A DNA stretch of 64,000 nt from Ilumatobacteraceae bacterium (GCA_022843125.1 JALHOG010000005.1:62001-126000); one strand, 5' to 3'; positions 40,356 through 52,813 are shown, counted from the first letter of the stretch. Program-made: numbers and translations. The notes: generated by a model not told the origin, from the letters alone.

Positions 40356-41063
40356 TCACGATCCACCCTGCGAGATGCGCGGCGTTTCGCTGGGGAGGCC
40401 GACGAGGTGCGCCGCATCGTTGTACCGGACGAGGCGCCAGCGCCTCGCTCGACCCTCCGTGGGGATCCGGGTGAACTCGGTGAGCGACGTGTTGAGGGTG
40501 TGCAGATCGAACCCGCCGGTCATCGGCAGCCGGAGCAGGAGTCGGAACGCTGCGTCGACGACCCCACCGTGGCACACCACGACGATTGCGCCGCCTGCGT
40601 GCTCGTCGACGAGCCGGGAGATCGCCCGGCCGACCCGGTGATGGAACTCGGCGACGGTCTCACCGCCGGGAAAGGTCACCCCGTGGGGATCGTTCTCCCA
40701 GTCGGGCGTGCCGAAGCGGTCGACGAAGTCGGCGAAACCGAGCCCGTCACACTCGGGCCCGGGGTCGTGCTCGCCGAGGGCCTCGTCGACGACGATCGGC
40801 AGCCCGAATGCCGGGGCGATCGCCTCGGCAGTCTCACGCGCACGGGGGTAGCCGCTGGAATAGAGCACGGTCGGCTCGAGCTCACCCGATGCGGCGAGGC
40901 GGTCGTGGAGGGCCGTTGCCTGACGCCGCCCGAGGTCGGACAACCCCGAACAGGTCCGATGGCCGCCGATGATGCGGCGGACCGTGACCTCGGACTCCCC
41001 ATGACGGATGAACACGATGGTCGTCGGTGCCACGAGTGCAGCGGATCCTGCAGGGTCGGTCAT
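40356..41063 (-). CDS. Histidine phosphatase superfamily (phosphoglycerate-mutase-like)
   Basis: A 235-residue phosphatase. The catalytic RHGE motif is in VFIRHGESEVT, with YSSGYPRARETAEAI and the second catalytic histidine in VVVCHGGVVD. It hydrolyses a phosphate ester or acts as a mutase; the substrate is unknown. The ATG overlaps the EVE-gene stop (ATGA at 41060-41063), so the two are translationally coupled. Confidence 0.87.
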   Translation of the reverse strand: MTDPAGSAALVAPTTIVFIRHGESEVTVRRIIGGHRTCSGLSDLGRRQATALHDRLAASGELEPTVLYSSGYPRARETAEAIAPAFGLPIVVDEALGEHDPGPECDGLGFADFVDRFGTPDWENDPHGVTFPGGETVAEFHHRVGRAISRLVDEHAGGAIVVVCHGGVVDAAFRLLLRLPMTGGFDLHTLNTSLTEFTRIPTEGRARRWRLVRYNDAAHLVGLPSETPRISQGGS

Positions 41064-41518
41064 CGCGACACGCCACCCGCTCGGGCGATCGCGACGAACT
41101 CGTCGTCGGTGAGGGGAATCACCGACAGCCGGTTCCCGCGTGCGAGCAGGCGACACTCGGTGAGTTCCGGCATCGACCGGAGCTCGTCGAGCGGGACGAA
41201 CCGAAGCTTCTTGACCGGCCCGAGCGTCACCCAGTCCCAGCGGGGATCGGCAGGATCTGACGCCGGGTCGTAGTACTTGGAGGCCGGGTCGAACTGGGTG
41301 GGGTCGGGCTCGGCGGTCTTCACGATCTTGGCGATGCCGGCAGCCCCGGGAGGCGTTGCGTTCGAGTGGTAGAAGATCACTTCGTCGCCCTTGGCCATCG
41401 ACCTCATGAAGTTCCGGGCCTGGTAGTTGCGCACGCCGTCCCACCCCTCGCGCTTCACTCGAACGAGATCGTCGTACCCGAACACATCCGGTTCGGACTT
41501 CATCAGCCACGTCGCCAC
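41060..41518 (-). CDS. EVE-domain protein
   Basis: A 152-residue PUA-like EVE domain. It begins WLMKSEPDVFGYDDL, with VRNYQARNFMRSMAKGDEVIFYHS and DWVTLGPVKKLRFVPLDEL, the family signatures. EVE domains bind modified bases in RNA or DNA. The start GTG 41518 (VATWLMKSEP) has TACCGT (41527-41532) 8 nt upstream, so it probably heads the transcript that includes the phosphatase gene. Confidence 0.9.
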   Translation of the reverse strand: MATWLMKSEPDVFGYDDLVRVKREGWDGVRNYQARNFMRSMAKGDEVIFYHSNATPPGAAGIAKIVKTAEPDPTQFDPASKYYDPASDPADPRWDWVTLGPVKKLRFVPLDELRSMPELTECRLLARGNRLSVIPLTDDEFVAIARAGGVSR

Positions 41519-41526
41519 GCGCGGGC

Positions 41527-41532
41527 ACGGTA
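41527..41532 (-). promoter_or_regulatory. Putative -10 element of the EVE gene (TACCGT)
   Basis: Read on the minus strand as TACCGT, 8 nt before the GTG at 41518. It is paired back to back with the purL promoter. Confidence 0.5.
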
Positions 41533-41634
41533 GCGGAGGCGCCCTCGAACGCTCAATCGCACGCCGAAACGGCGCCGCGATCGGCGGCGCGCTGACATTT
41601 CGTTCAATGGATCGAGCCACGCCGCGCGAACTCA

Positions 41635-41640
41635 TAACGT
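41635..41640 (+). promoter_or_regulatory. Putative -10 element of the purL operon (TAACGT)
   Basis: TAACGT lies exactly 7 nt before the GTG at 41648. It supports that start and suggests a leaderless transcript for the purine operon. No purine riboswitch is seen in the 129-bp divergent region. Confidence 0.5.
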
Positions 41641-41647
41641 CGCGGCA

Positions 41648-44491
41648 GTGGACCTCCCGTCAACAGCCCGCCGGCACCGCTTGACGATCCGGTCCATCGA
41701 GCCGGATCCCCGTGGCGCTGCGATCGCCGCAGCCGCTTCCCACGTGGGCGTAGGGGTCCCCCCTGCCGGCGGTGTCGCCGTGAGTGACATCATCTTCATC
41801 GAGGGTGACATCTCCGCCACCGACCTCGACGCGCTGCACCGTCTGCTCACCGACCCGCTCCTGCAGACCGCGACGTGGGAAGTCCCGACCGGGCCAGGCG
41901 TCGAGGTGACGTTCCTCCCCGGGGTCACCGACACGGCCGCCGGCTCGGTCGTCCACGGCGCCGGTCAACTCGGCATCATCGTCACGGGGGCGGCGACCGG
42001 CCGGCGTGTCGAGTTCGGTCCGGACGTCGACCCGTCACTCGCCGAGACCATCGTGCGCCGGGTCGTCGCCAACCCGGTCATCGAACGATGGGCGATCGGC
42101 ACCGTCGATCCGGTGCTGCACCCCGACAGCAGCCGCACCGGCAAGGCCGAGATCGTTCCGCTCCAGGGGCGCACTCTCGACGAGCTCGTCGCGATCGGGG
42201 TCGAACGCAAGCTCGCGCTCGACCCGGAGGAGTTGCTCGCCGTCCAGGCCCACTTCGCCGCAGCGGGTCGAGAGCCGACCGACGTCGAGCTCGAGACACT
42301 CGCACAGACGTGGAGCGAGCACTGCGCCCACAAGACGTTCCGCGCCCACATCACGACCGACGACGGCGTCGAACGCTCCTCGCTCATCGGGATGCTGCGC
42401 GCCTGCACCGAGGCGATCGCTGCGCCGTTCGTTCGGTCCGCGTTCGTCGGCAACGCCGGCATCGTCGGATTCCGCGACGACGCCGACGGGCGGGCGATCA
42501 CGCTCGCACTCAAGGCGGAGACGCACAACCATCCCTCGGCGGTCGAGCCGTTCGGCGGCGCGAACACCGGCGTCGGCGGGGTGATCCGAGACGTGCTCGG
42601 CATCGCGCACCGCCCGATCGCCGTGACCGACATCTTGTGCTTCGGCCCGCCCGACACCCCGCTGGCCGACGTGCCCGATGGCGCCCTCCACCCGCTGCGT
42701 ATCCGTGAGGGTGTGATCGACGGCGTCGCCGACTACGGCAACAAGATCGGGCTGCCGACCGTGGCCGGTGCGATCCTGTACGACCCGGCGTACACCACCA
42801 ACCCACTCGTGTTCGCCGGCTGTGTCGGAGAGGCCAACGGATGGGAGCAGCACGCCGGCCCGTTCCCCGGCGACCGGGTCGTGGTGCTCGGCGGCCGCAC
42901 CGGCCGCGACGGGATCAGGGGCGCCACGTTCTCGTCGCTGACGATGGACGCGACCACGGGCGAGGTCGCCGGCGCGAGCGTCCAGATCGGCGACCCGGTG
43001 GTCGAGAAGCTGCTGATCGACGTCCTCGTCGGCGCCGAGCACCTGTTCACGGCGATCACCGACTGCGGGGCCGGCGGGTTGTCGTCGGCGGTGGGCGAGA
43101 TGGCGGAAGGCGTCGGCGCCGATGTCGAGCTCGATCGCGTCCCACTCAAGTACGCCGGGCTCGAGCCGTGGGAGATCTGGTTGAGCGAGGCCCAGGAGCG
43201 GATGGTGATCGCCGTCGCGCCCGAACGCCTCGCCGAGCTGAGCGCCCGCTGCGCGGCGCACGGCGTCGAACTCGCCGACCTGGGTCACTTCACCGGTGAC
43301 GGCCGGTTGATCGTGCGCAGCGGCGGTGAGCCGGTGCTCGAACTCGACACGAGCTTCCTCCACGACGGACGCCCGCAGCGCCGGATGACCGCCGTGATGC
43401 CGCAGCCACGCCGCGGCGAGGCGGCGGCGACCGGTCGCACCGTTGCCGACCCGGCCGCTGCGTTGCTCGCTCTGCTCTCGCACCGCAACATCGCATCGAA
43501 GGCGTCGACGATTCACCGGTACGACCATGAGATCCTGGGTGCCACCCTGATCCGACCGCTGGTCGGGCGTGAGCGGGACGCGCCCGCCGACGGGGTGGTG
43601 CTGGCGGCGCCCGGCGATGCCGAGGGCATCGCGATCGGTATCGGCGTCAACCCGTGGTACGGACTGCACGACCCCGAGGCGATGGCGCACGCTGCGGTCG
43701 ATGAGGCGATGCGCAACGTGGTCGCCGTCGGGGCCGACCCCGACCGAGTGGCGCTGCTCGACAACTTCTCCTGGGGCGACCCGCGTCGACCGACGACGCT
43801 CGGCGAGCTGGTCGCAGCGGTCGACGGCTGTGTCGCTGCCGCGCTCGCCTACCGGGCGCCCTTCGTGTCCGGCAAGGACTCGCTCAACAACGAGTACACC
43901 GGCGCCGACGGCCAGCGCCACGCCGTGCCACCGACGCTCGTCATCACCGCGGTCGGGCACGTTCCGGATGCCGATCGCTGTGTCCGCCCGGTGCTCACGT
44001 CGCCGGGGAACCTGCTGGTGCTGCTCGGGCAGACCGCACCCGAGTTCGCCGGCAGCCATCTCGACATGGTCCTCGGTGCCCCCGATGAGCCGGGAGTCGT
44101 GCCGGCGCCCGACCCCGGTGCACCCGAGCGCTACCGACGTCTGCACCGTGCGATCCTCGAAGGCCTGGTACGCGCCTGTCATGACGTCAGCGAAGGTGGA
44201 CTCGCCGTCGCGCTCGCAGAGCTCTGCATCGCCGGGCGGCTCGGTGCCGAGATCACCGAACTGCCTCACCCAGACCTCGCGACGGCGCTCTTCTCCGAGT
44301 CGGTCGGCCGGCTCGTCGTCGAGGTGACGCCGGGTGATCTCGGGCGCTTCCGCGACGTGATGCACGATGACGTGCACGTGCTCGGCACGGTGCAGGCAGC
44401 GCCGTGGCTGCTCGTCACCGGCATGATGCCCGTCGAGGTGCCCGATCTCGTGGCCGCGTTCCAGGGCGAGCAGACGGAGTCCGCATCGTGA
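41648..44491 (+). CDS. purL: Phosphoribosylformylglycinamidine synthase PurL with two PurS-like N-terminal repeats
   Basis: A 947-residue FGAM synthetase. Residues about 1-165 contain two PurS-like segments, the second ending IVRRVVANPVIERWAIG, as PurS ends in a similar sequence. The PurL core follows with TWSEHCAHKTFRAH, AETHNHPSAVEPFGGANTG, TDCGAGGLSSAVGEMAEG and ALRSG-type halves repeated at SGKDSLNNEY. The PurQ glutaminase is separate and next. Small PurL partners normally have an independent PurS; here it appears fused. Start GTG 41648 fits the -10 spacing. Confidence 0.9.
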   Translation: MDLPSTARRHRLTIRSIEPDPRGAAIAAAASHVGVGVPPAGGVAVSDIIFIEGDISATDLDALHRLLTDPLLQTATWEVPTGPGVEVTFLPGVTDTAAGSVVHGAGQLGIIVTGAATGRRVEFGPDVDPSLAETIVRRVVANPVIERWAIGTVDPVLHPDSSRTGKAEIVPLQGRTLDELVAIGVERKLALDPEELLAVQAHFAAAGREPTDVELETLAQTWSEHCAHKTFRAHITTDDGVERSSLIGMLRACTEAIAAPFVRSAFVGNAGIVGFRDDADGRAITLALKAETHNHPSAVEPFGGANTGVGGVIRDVLGIAHRPIAVTDILCFGPPDTPLADVPDGALHPLRIREGVIDGVADYGNKIGLPTVAGAILYDPAYTTNPLVFAGCVGEANGWEQHAGPFPGDRVVVLGGRTGRDGIRGATFSSLTMDATTGEVAGASVQIGDPVVEKLLIDVLVGAEHLFTAITDCGAGGLSSAVGEMAEGVGADVELDRVPLKYAGLEPWEIWLSEAQERMVIAVAPERLAELSARCAAHGVELADLGHFTGDGRLIVRSGGEPVLELDTSFLHDGRPQRRMTAVMPQPRRGEAAATGRTVADPAAALLALLSHRNIASKASTIHRYDHEILGATLIRPLVGRERDAPADGVVLAAPGDAEGIAIGIGVNPWYGLHDPEAMAHAAVDEAMRNVVAVGADPDRVALLDNFSWGDPRRPTTLGELVAAVDGCVAAALAYRAPFVSGKDSLNNEYTGADGQRHAVPPTLVITAVGHVPDADRCVRPVLTSPGNLLVLLGQTAPEFAGSHLDMVLGAPDEPGVVPAPDPGAPERYRRLHRAILEGLVRACHDVSEGGLAVALAELCIAGRLGAEITELPHPDLATALFSESVGRLVVEVTPGDLGRFRDVMHDDVHVLGTVQAAPWLLVTGMMPVEVPDLVAAFQGEQTESAS

Positions 44492-45213
44492 GCCGCGTCC
44501 CTGCGATCGTCGTGGCAGGCCCCGGCACCAACCGCGACCGTGATCTCGCGCTCGCGCTCACGATGGCCGGTGCCGACCCGGTCATCGTGCTCGCTCGCGA
44601 TCTCGTCGCTCGGCCCGAGATGCTCCATGACGCTCGCCTCGTCGCCATCGCCGGCGGCTTCTCCTACGGCGACGCGCTCGGCGCCGGGAACATGCTCGCG
44701 CTCGATCTGCGGGTGGGCCTCGGCGACGCGCTCGAGGAGTTCGTTGCGACCGGGCGGCCGCTGATCGGCATCTGCAACGGGTTCCAGGTGCTCACCCGCA
44801 CCCACCTCCTCCCGGGCGCGCTCGGCCACAACGATCACGGCCGTTTCGACTGTCGCTGGGTGACGCTCGAACCGCAGCCGTCGGTGTGCGTGTGGACCCG
44901 CGGCATCGACGATCCGATCGACTGCCCGATCGCCCACGGCGAGGGTCGCTACGTCCACCCCGACCCGGCTGGACTCGCCGCGTCGGGCCAGGTCGTGCTG
45001 CGCTACGCCGGCGCCAATCCGAACGGTTCGGTCGATGCGATCGCCGGGGTCTGCAACCCGGCCGGCAACGTGCTGGGGCTGATGCCACACCCCGAGAACC
45101 ACGTGCTCGCACGGCAGCACCCGAACGCGGGCCTCGACACCGAACTCGACCCCGAGCGGCACCTCGGACTACGGATCTTCCGCAACGGCGTCGCGGCCGC
45201 AGCGGAGATGTGA
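44488..45213 (+). CDS. purQ: FGAM synthase glutaminase subunit PurQ
   Basis: A 241-residue class I glutamine amidotransferase that feeds ammonia to PurL. The nucleophile cysteine is in LIGICNGFQVL near residue 95, the early motif VAIAGGFSYGDALGAGN is typical of PurQ, and the His/Glu pair is in LGLMPHPENHVL. Start is GTG at 44488, overlapping the purL stop (GTGA). This gives a physical partner for PurL. Confidence 0.95.
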   Translation: MSRVPAIVVAGPGTNRDRDLALALTMAGADPVIVLARDLVARPEMLHDARLVAIAGGFSYGDALGAGNMLALDLRVGLGDALEEFVATGRPLIGICNGFQVLTRTHLLPGALGHNDHGRFDCRWVTLEPQPSVCVWTRGIDDPIDCPIAHGEGRYVHPDPAGLAASGQVVLRYAGANPNGSVDAIAGVCNPAGNVLGLMPHPENHVLARQHPNAGLDTELDPERHLGLRIFRNGVAAAAEM

Positions 45214-46178
45214 CGGGAGACGACGTGCGCACCGGATCGTTCGCCCCGTTCACCGAGATCGACCTCGCGCTCCCCGACCGGCGCGACGGCAAGGTCCGCC
45301 ACTCGTGGTCGTGCGGCCCCGGCCGCCGGCTGATCGTCACCACCGACCGCTTGTCCGCATTCGACCGCGTGCTGGCCGGGGTCGCATACAAGGGGCAGGT
45401 GCTCAACGAGCTGTCCGCGTGGTGGTTCGAGCGGACTGCCGACCTGATCGCGAATCATGTGATCGACGTCCCCGACCCGAATGCCCTCCTCGCGCGCTCG
45501 GCGACGCCGCTCCCGGTCGAGGTCGTCGTGCGCGGCCACATCACGGGAGTGACCGACACGTCGATCTGGGGCATGTACGCCGAGGGCCGCCGCGAGATGT
45601 ACGGGTACTCGTTCCCCGACGGACTCCGCAAGAACACGCAGCTGCCGACGCACATCGTCACCCCCACCACCAAGGCGCACGACGGCGGGCACGACGAGCC
45701 GCTGTCGTGTACCGACGTCGTCGAACGCGGTCTGCTCGATGCCGATCTCTGGGAACGGGTCATCGCTGCGGCGCTCGCGGTCTTCGAGCGGGGCGTCGAC
45801 CTCGGCCAGCAGGCCGGGCTGATCCTCGCCGACACCAAGTACGAGTTCGGCCTCACCGACGACGGCGAACTGATCCTCATCGACGAGGTGCACACACCCG
45901 ACTCGTCGCGCTGGTGGGTGGCTGCTACCTACGTCGAGCGTCTGGCTGCGGGCGACGAGCCGGAGAGCCTCGACAAAGAGGTGGTGCGGCGGGCGTTCGC
46001 CGACATCGGCTACAAAGGTCACGGTCCCGTCCCCGAGGTCGACCCCGACGTGTGGACCGCCACGACGCAGCGCTACGTCAACGCCTTCGAGCGCCTCACC
46101 GGCGACACCTTCGAGCCCGGAAGCTACCCGGTCGCCGATCGGCTCGTCGCGAACCTCCAGAAAGCAGGCCTGTTGTGA
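45210..46178 (+). CDS. purC: SAICAR synthetase PurC
   Basis: A 322-residue ligase joining aspartate to CAIR. Motifs are GKVRHSWSCG and TTDRLSAFDRVL (N-terminal ATP region), VVVRGHITG, LPTHIVTPTTKA, and LADTKYEFGLTDDGELILIDEVHTPDSSR (split over two strands). GTG at 45210 overlaps the purQ stop; GTG at 45225, behind GGGAGA, is an alternative five residues shorter. The length is of the long actinobacterial/yeast-like type. Confidence 0.94.
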   Translation: MTGDDVRTGSFAPFTEIDLALPDRRDGKVRHSWSCGPGRRLIVTTDRLSAFDRVLAGVAYKGQVLNELSAWWFERTADLIANHVIDVPDPNALLARSATPLPVEVVVRGHITGVTDTSIWGMYAEGRREMYGYSFPDGLRKNTQLPTHIVTPTTKAHDGGHDEPLSCTDVVERGLLDADLWERVIAAALAVFERGVDLGQQAGLILADTKYEFGLTDDGELILIDEVHTPDSSRWWVAATYVERLAAGDEPESLDKEVVRRAFADIGYKGHGPVPEVDPDVWTATTQRYVNAFERLTGDTFEPGSYPVADRLVANLQKAGLL

Positions 46179-47634
46179 ACAGCGTCCCCGTGACCCTCCG
46201 TGATCGTCACCATGACGACCGACGCGAGGACGACCGGCCCAAGGAGGAGTGCGGCGTGATCGGCATCTCGACGCCGCACGGCGACGGTGTCGCCGAGATG
46301 ACGTTCTTCGGCCTGTTCGCGCTCCAGCATCGCGGCCAGGAGGCGGCCGGCATCGCGGTCAGCGACGGCCAGCGCGCCCGGCTCCACAAGGACGAGGGCC
46401 TCGTGGCGAACGTGTTCACCCCGCAGGTGCTCGCCCCGCTCACCGGCTACCACTCGATCGGCCACACCCGGTACTCGACGACCGGCTCCAACGCGCTGCG
46501 CAACATCCAGCCGTTCCTCGTCGAGACGATGCACGGCCCGCTCGCCGTGGCCCACAACGGCAACATCGTCAATGCGCCGTCGCTACGAGACGAACTGCTC
46601 ACCCGTGGCTTCGGCCTCACGGCAACGAGCGACACCGAGGTGATCGCGCTCATGCTCGCCGCTGCCGGTGGGCGCACCTGGGAGGAACGCCTCGAGCGGA
46701 CCCTTCCCGCCTGGAAAGGAGCGTTCTCCCTCGTCCTGCTCAGCCAGGACCAGGTGATCGCCGTGCGCGACCCATGGGGCTTCCGCCCGCTGTCGGTCGG
46801 CCGTCTGCCGAACGGCGGCTACGCCGTCGCGAGCGAGACCTGCGCGCTGAGCACCCTCGGCTGCGCAGACATCGACGAGGTACGCCCCGGCGAGATCGTC
46901 ACGTTGCGGGGCGCCGAGATGCACCGCCACCAGGCGCTCACGCCCGCCGCACGGTCGGCGCGCTGCACCTTCGAGTTCGTCTACTTCTCCCGGCCCGACT
47001 CGGTGTGGGACGGCCACAACGTGCACCACGTGCGCCAGCGGCTCGGGGTCGAGCTCGCCCACGAGGCGGGGATCGACGCCGACGTCGTGATCCCGGTGCC
47101 CGACTCATCGATCCCGGCTGCGATCGGCTACTCGCAGGCCTCGGGGATCCCGTTCAACGACGGCCTGATCAAGAACCGCTACATCGGCCGCACGTTCATC
47201 GAGCCGACGCAGGGCCTCCGGGAACGGGGCGTCGCACTGAAGTTCAACGCGCTGGCCGAGAACCTCGCCGGCAAGCGGGTGATCATGATCGACGATTCGC
47301 TCGTGCGTGGCACCACCAGTGGCCAGCTGGTCAAGCTGGTACGCGACGCCGGTGCAACCGAGGTGCACCTGCTGATCACGTGCCCGCCGATCACCCACGC
47401 CTGCCACTTCGGCGTCGACATGGGCCACGACGGCGACCTGATGGCCGCCCACCTCAGCATCGACGAGATGCGCGACCGGATCGGCGCCGACTCACTCGCG
47501 TTCCTCTCGCTCGACGGCATGATGCGCGCCGTCGGCTCGACCGAGGGGTACTGCAACGCGTGCTTCACCGGGACGTACCCGCTCCCCGTCCACGACGCCC
47601 AGGCCAAACTCAGCTTCGAAGGAGCGCTCGCCTG

Positions 47635-47635
<1 letters not shown>
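46175..47635 (+). CDS. purF: Amidophosphoribosyltransferase PurF
   Basis: A 486-residue enzyme for the first committed purine step, PRPP to phosphoribosylamine. The N-terminal Cys of the glutaminase is at about residue 26, in the motif CGVIGISTPHG, after a 25-residue propeptide that must be removed. GHTRYSTTGSNALRN and HNGNIVN belong to the Ntn domain, and VIMIDDSLVRGTTSGQL is the PRPP-binding loop. Four cysteines including CNACFTG may bind an iron-sulfur cluster. The start GTG 46175 overlaps the purC stop (GTGA). Confidence 0.95.
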
Positions 47636-49851
<2,216 letters not shown>

Positions 49852-49871
49852 CCCGCGGCAGGGCGCAGGCG

Positions 49872-52034
49872 TCAGGAGGCGCCGAGTGCGATGTTCACGA
49901 GGGTGGGGCCGAGGAACCGCTCGGCGACCTGAGTCGCTCCGACGACGTCGAAGTGCATGCCGTCGGGTCGGGCGGCGATGTCGTCGATCGTCGACGAGCC
50001 GTACCACCCGGCCAGGTCGACGCTGGCGACCCGCCCGGCCTGGGCCGCTGCGACCGTGTCGCGGATGATGGTGTGCATCACCGCGATCCGTTCGGGATCG
50101 GTCATCTCATCGGGAGGTGCCGGGTCGACCCGCACGACCGGCGGCTCGATCCAGACCACCTCTGGCGCACCAGCACCGAGGATCCACTCGGTGACGTCTG
50201 CGTAGTCGGCTCGGATCCGCTCCTGCGCTCGCGGATCGAACACCGACAACACACCCTCGTCGGGCGACCACTCACGGTCCTTCACGTCGGTGCGCGTCGC
50301 CATCAGCATCACGACGTCAGGACGGAGTTGCAGCAACGCGTCGTTCATCCACGTGCTCAACGTCTGGTCGCACTGAGCGACGTAGTCGGTGCCGTCGTCG
50401 GCAGGCACCCGACCGTCGAGCACGAACCCGCACCCCGGCGACACGGTGAGCGTCACGCTCGCTACGGCAGGATTGGCAGCCGCCCACGCGGCCAACCCGT
50501 CGCCGATGCTCCATGCCGTGGAGTCGCCGACCACCAGGATCCGGACCGCACGCTGCGGCATCGCTGCGACCGCGACGTCGACGGCGGAAGCGGACGGAAC
50601 GCTCGCCGGCGGTGCAGGCGGTAGCGACGGGTCGGGTGGCACGGTGGGTTCAGCCCGCTCGGTCACGTGCATCGAGGTGCCGCCCACCATCGCGGCATCG
50701 ATCCTCTGCGGCACCGGTGCGCGGTCGCTCGACGGCGCACGCGTCGCAGGCAGCTCGGTCGGCTCCTGTGTCAGCGGCACCAGCGGGGCCAGCGAGGCCA
50801 GCGGTGCGAGCTGGCTCTGGTCGGCGATCGGTTCGAGTTGACTCACGGCGCGACTCGGATCGGCGAAGCGATCAGGCGTACCGAACGATCCCAGCGTCGC
50901 CACGAGCACCACTACGACCGACGCCACCAGCATCGGCCGCCAGAGCGTTCGATGGTCGCCGGCCCCACTCCTGATCGGCCGCTCGAACCATCGGTAGGAG
51001 ATGGCAGCGATCGCGATCGTGATCGCGATCTGGATCAGGAATCGGCCGACCGTCGGCCCGCTCCCCCGGTCGTCGAGCACCAGGAACACCGGCCAGTGGT
51101 ACAGGTACACGCCGTAGCTGATGACGCCGAGACCGGTCAGCGGTCGCCAGGCGAGCGCACGGCGCAGCGGCGAACGAACCTGGATCGACAGGATCAGCGC
51201 CCCACTCGCGAGCGCGAACATCGGGAGCCAACCCGAGTAGGCCGGACCCGAAGCGCTGGGCCAGCTGACCGCAGCCCACACGATCACGAACAGCGCCGGG
51301 GCACCCAGCCACGCCATCTGCGCCGACGGAGCCTCTGCGCGTCGGTGGAGCACTGCAGCCAGCGACGCCCCGACCAGGATCTCCCCTGCCCGCGCCGGGG
51401 TCGCCCAATACGCAGCGTCGCCGCCGAACAGGAAGGCGGTCGTCGGGGCGGCCAGCATCGCCAGCAGGGTGAGCACCAGCACCACACGATCAGGCCTGCC
51501 ACGCCGCATCGCAGCGACCATCACGAGTGGCCACAGCCAGTAGAACTGCTCCTCGATCGCAAGCGACCAGAAGTGGTCGAGCGGCGATCGCGTCGCGAGC
51601 ACCTGTTCCGCGTAGGAGGTCTCCCCGGTCAGGGAGAACCAGTTCGCGAGGTGGAGCACTGCGCCGAGGAGGTCACGCCCGAGATCGGGAACGTCACCGA
51701 ACGCGCCGAAGGTCCCGAGCACCCCGACTGCGAGCAGGCATGCGATGCTGGCCGGAGCGAGTCTGCGAAGCCGCCGCCCCCAGAATCGGACCACGTCGAC
51801 GCGCCCACGGCGTTCGTGCTCGTCGAGCAGCAACCGGGTGATCAAGAACCCGGAGAGCGTGAAGAACACCGAGACACCCACGTAGCCACCGGTCATCCAC
51901 GACCAGCCGCCGTGGAAGCAGACGACCATCAGGACCGCCACACCGCGCAGCCCGTCGAGCGCAGGCTGGTGGGCGAACCCGTGAGTGCGTGCACCCGCCG
52001 CCGTCGGCGCGGGTACGGCCGCCGTTGCGCTCAT
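49872..52034 (-). CDS. Acyltransferase-3 (OafA-like) with C-terminal SGNH domain
   Basis: A 720-residue protein. About the first 400 residues form a ten-helix acyltransferase-3 membrane domain, with ALDGLRGVAVLMVVCFHGG, SGFLITRLLL and LWSLAIEEQFYWLWP-type motifs. A Pro-rich linker follows. The C-terminal SGNH domain (from about residue 500) has the GDST block (VVGDSTAWSIGDG) and the DGMHFD catalytic pair. Such enzymes O-acylate cell-envelope glycans. ATG at 52034 (MSATAAVP) is chosen. It is divergent from purN. Confidence 0.88.
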   Translation of the reverse strand: MSATAAVPAPTAAGARTHGFAHQPALDGLRGVAVLMVVCFHGGWSWMTGGYVGVSVFFTLSGFLITRLLLDEHERRGRVDVVRFWGRRLRRLAPASIACLLAVGVLGTFGAFGDVPDLGRDLLGAVLHLANWFSLTGETSYAEQVLATRSPLDHFWSLAIEEQFYWLWPLVMVAAMRRGRPDRVVLVLTLLAMLAAPTTAFLFGGDAAYWATPARAGEILVGASLAAVLHRRAEAPSAQMAWLGAPALFVIVWAAVSWPSASGPAYSGWLPMFALASGALILSIQVRSPLRRALAWRPLTGLGVISYGVYLYHWPVFLVLDDRGSGPTVGRFLIQIAITIAIAAISYRWFERPIRSGAGDHRTLWRPMLVASVVVVLVATLGSFGTPDRFADPSRAVSQLEPIADQSQLAPLASLAPLVPLTQEPTELPATRAPSSDRAPVPQRIDAAMVGGTSMHVTERAEPTVPPDPSLPPAPPASVPSASAVDVAVAAMPQRAVRILVVGDSTAWSIGDGLAAWAAANPAVASVTLTVSPGCGFVLDGRVPADDGTDYVAQCDQTLSTWMNDALLQLRPDVVMLMATRTDVKDREWSPDEGVLSVFDPRAQERIRADYADVTEWILGAGAPEVVWIEPPVVRVDPAPPDEMTDPERIAVMHTIIRDTVAAAQAGRVASVDLAGWYGSSTIDDIAARPDGMHFDVVGATQVAERFLGPTLVNIALGAS

Positions 52035-52142
52035 CCGGATACCTGACGCGCGGCCCAACTCCACATGCGGCTCCGAACACTATCGAACCGGGTCGAACCT
52101 GACTTTTCGTTCAGCGCGCACCAGCCGTTCACCGCGCGCGCG

Positions 52143-52148
52143 TACCGT
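52143..52148 (+). promoter_or_regulatory. Putative -10 element of purN (TACCGT)
   Basis: TACCGT lies 6 nt before the ATG at 52155, consistent with a leaderless transcript. Confidence 0.5.
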
Positions 52149-52154
52149 CGACGC

Positions 52155-52790
52155 ATGGAGCACCGGTCCACCGCCACGACTCGGCTGGTGGTGCTCGCGT
52201 CGGGCAACGGGAGCAACCTACAGGCGATCCTGGATGCCACGGCAGACGGGCGCATCCCCGCCACCGTGGTGGCAGTCGTCTCGGATCGCGACGACGCGTA
52301 CGCCCTCACGCGGGCCGCCGAGGCCGGTGTGCCGTCGGTCCACATCGGCCGCCATGCGGGCGAGGCCCGGCCCGACTACGACGCCCGGCTCGCCGACGTC
52401 GTGGCCGGGTTCGCACCCGACCTGGTCGTGCTCGCCGGGTGGATGCGGATCCTCACCACCAGCTTTCTCGGATGGTTCCCCGAGCGGGTGATCAATCTCC
52501 ATCCCGCGCTCCCTGGTGAGCTGCCGGGCACCCACGCGATCGAGCGCGCCTGGCACCAGGCACTGGCCGGCGAACGGGATCGCACCGGGGTGATGATCCA
52601 TCTCGTCCCCGACCAGGGCGTCGACGACGGCCCGGTGCTCGCCACTGCCGAGGTACCCATCCTCGCGGACGACACACTGGAGACGCTCGCCGAGCGAGTC
52701 CATGCCACCGAGCATCGCCTCCTCGTCGACACCATCCGGACCTGGTGCGAGCACGCCAGGTCGGTCCCCACCGGGACGCGCAGCAGCTGA
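52155..52790 (+). CDS. purN: Phosphoribosylglycinamide formyltransferase PurN
   Basis: A 211-residue enzyme that transfers a formyl group from 10-formyl-THF to GAR. Motifs are [45 protein letters not shown] and the Asp in [14 protein letters not shown]. It catalyses the step between PurD and PurL. The start ATG 52155 fits the -10 spacing. guaB follows 23 nt downstream, so the two may form an operon. Confidence 0.95.
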   Translation: MEHRSTATTRLVVLASGNGSNLQAILDATADGRIPATVVAVVSDRDDAYALTRAAEAGVPSVHIGRHAGEARPDYDARLADVVAGFAPDLVVLAGWMRILTTSFLGWFPERVINLHPALPGELPGTHAIERAWHQALAGERDRTGVMIHLVPDQGVDDGPVLATAEVPILADDTLETLAERVHATEHRLLVDTIRTWCEHARSVPTGTRSS

Positions 52791-52813
52791 ACACCGACAT
52801 GACGGAGCGAACC

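Noticed and set aside
41519-41647. Purine riboswitch before purL
   Set aside because: The intergenic region is only 129 bp, contains back-to-back -10 elements and no recognisable aptamer.
42035-44377. 780-codon open frame opposite purL
   Set aside because: Shadow of purL, no recognisable motif.
46249-47634. Open frame running through purF before the purD-purM fusion
   Set aside because: It is out of frame with PurF and has no family motif; the fusion starts with the PurD motif at 47635.
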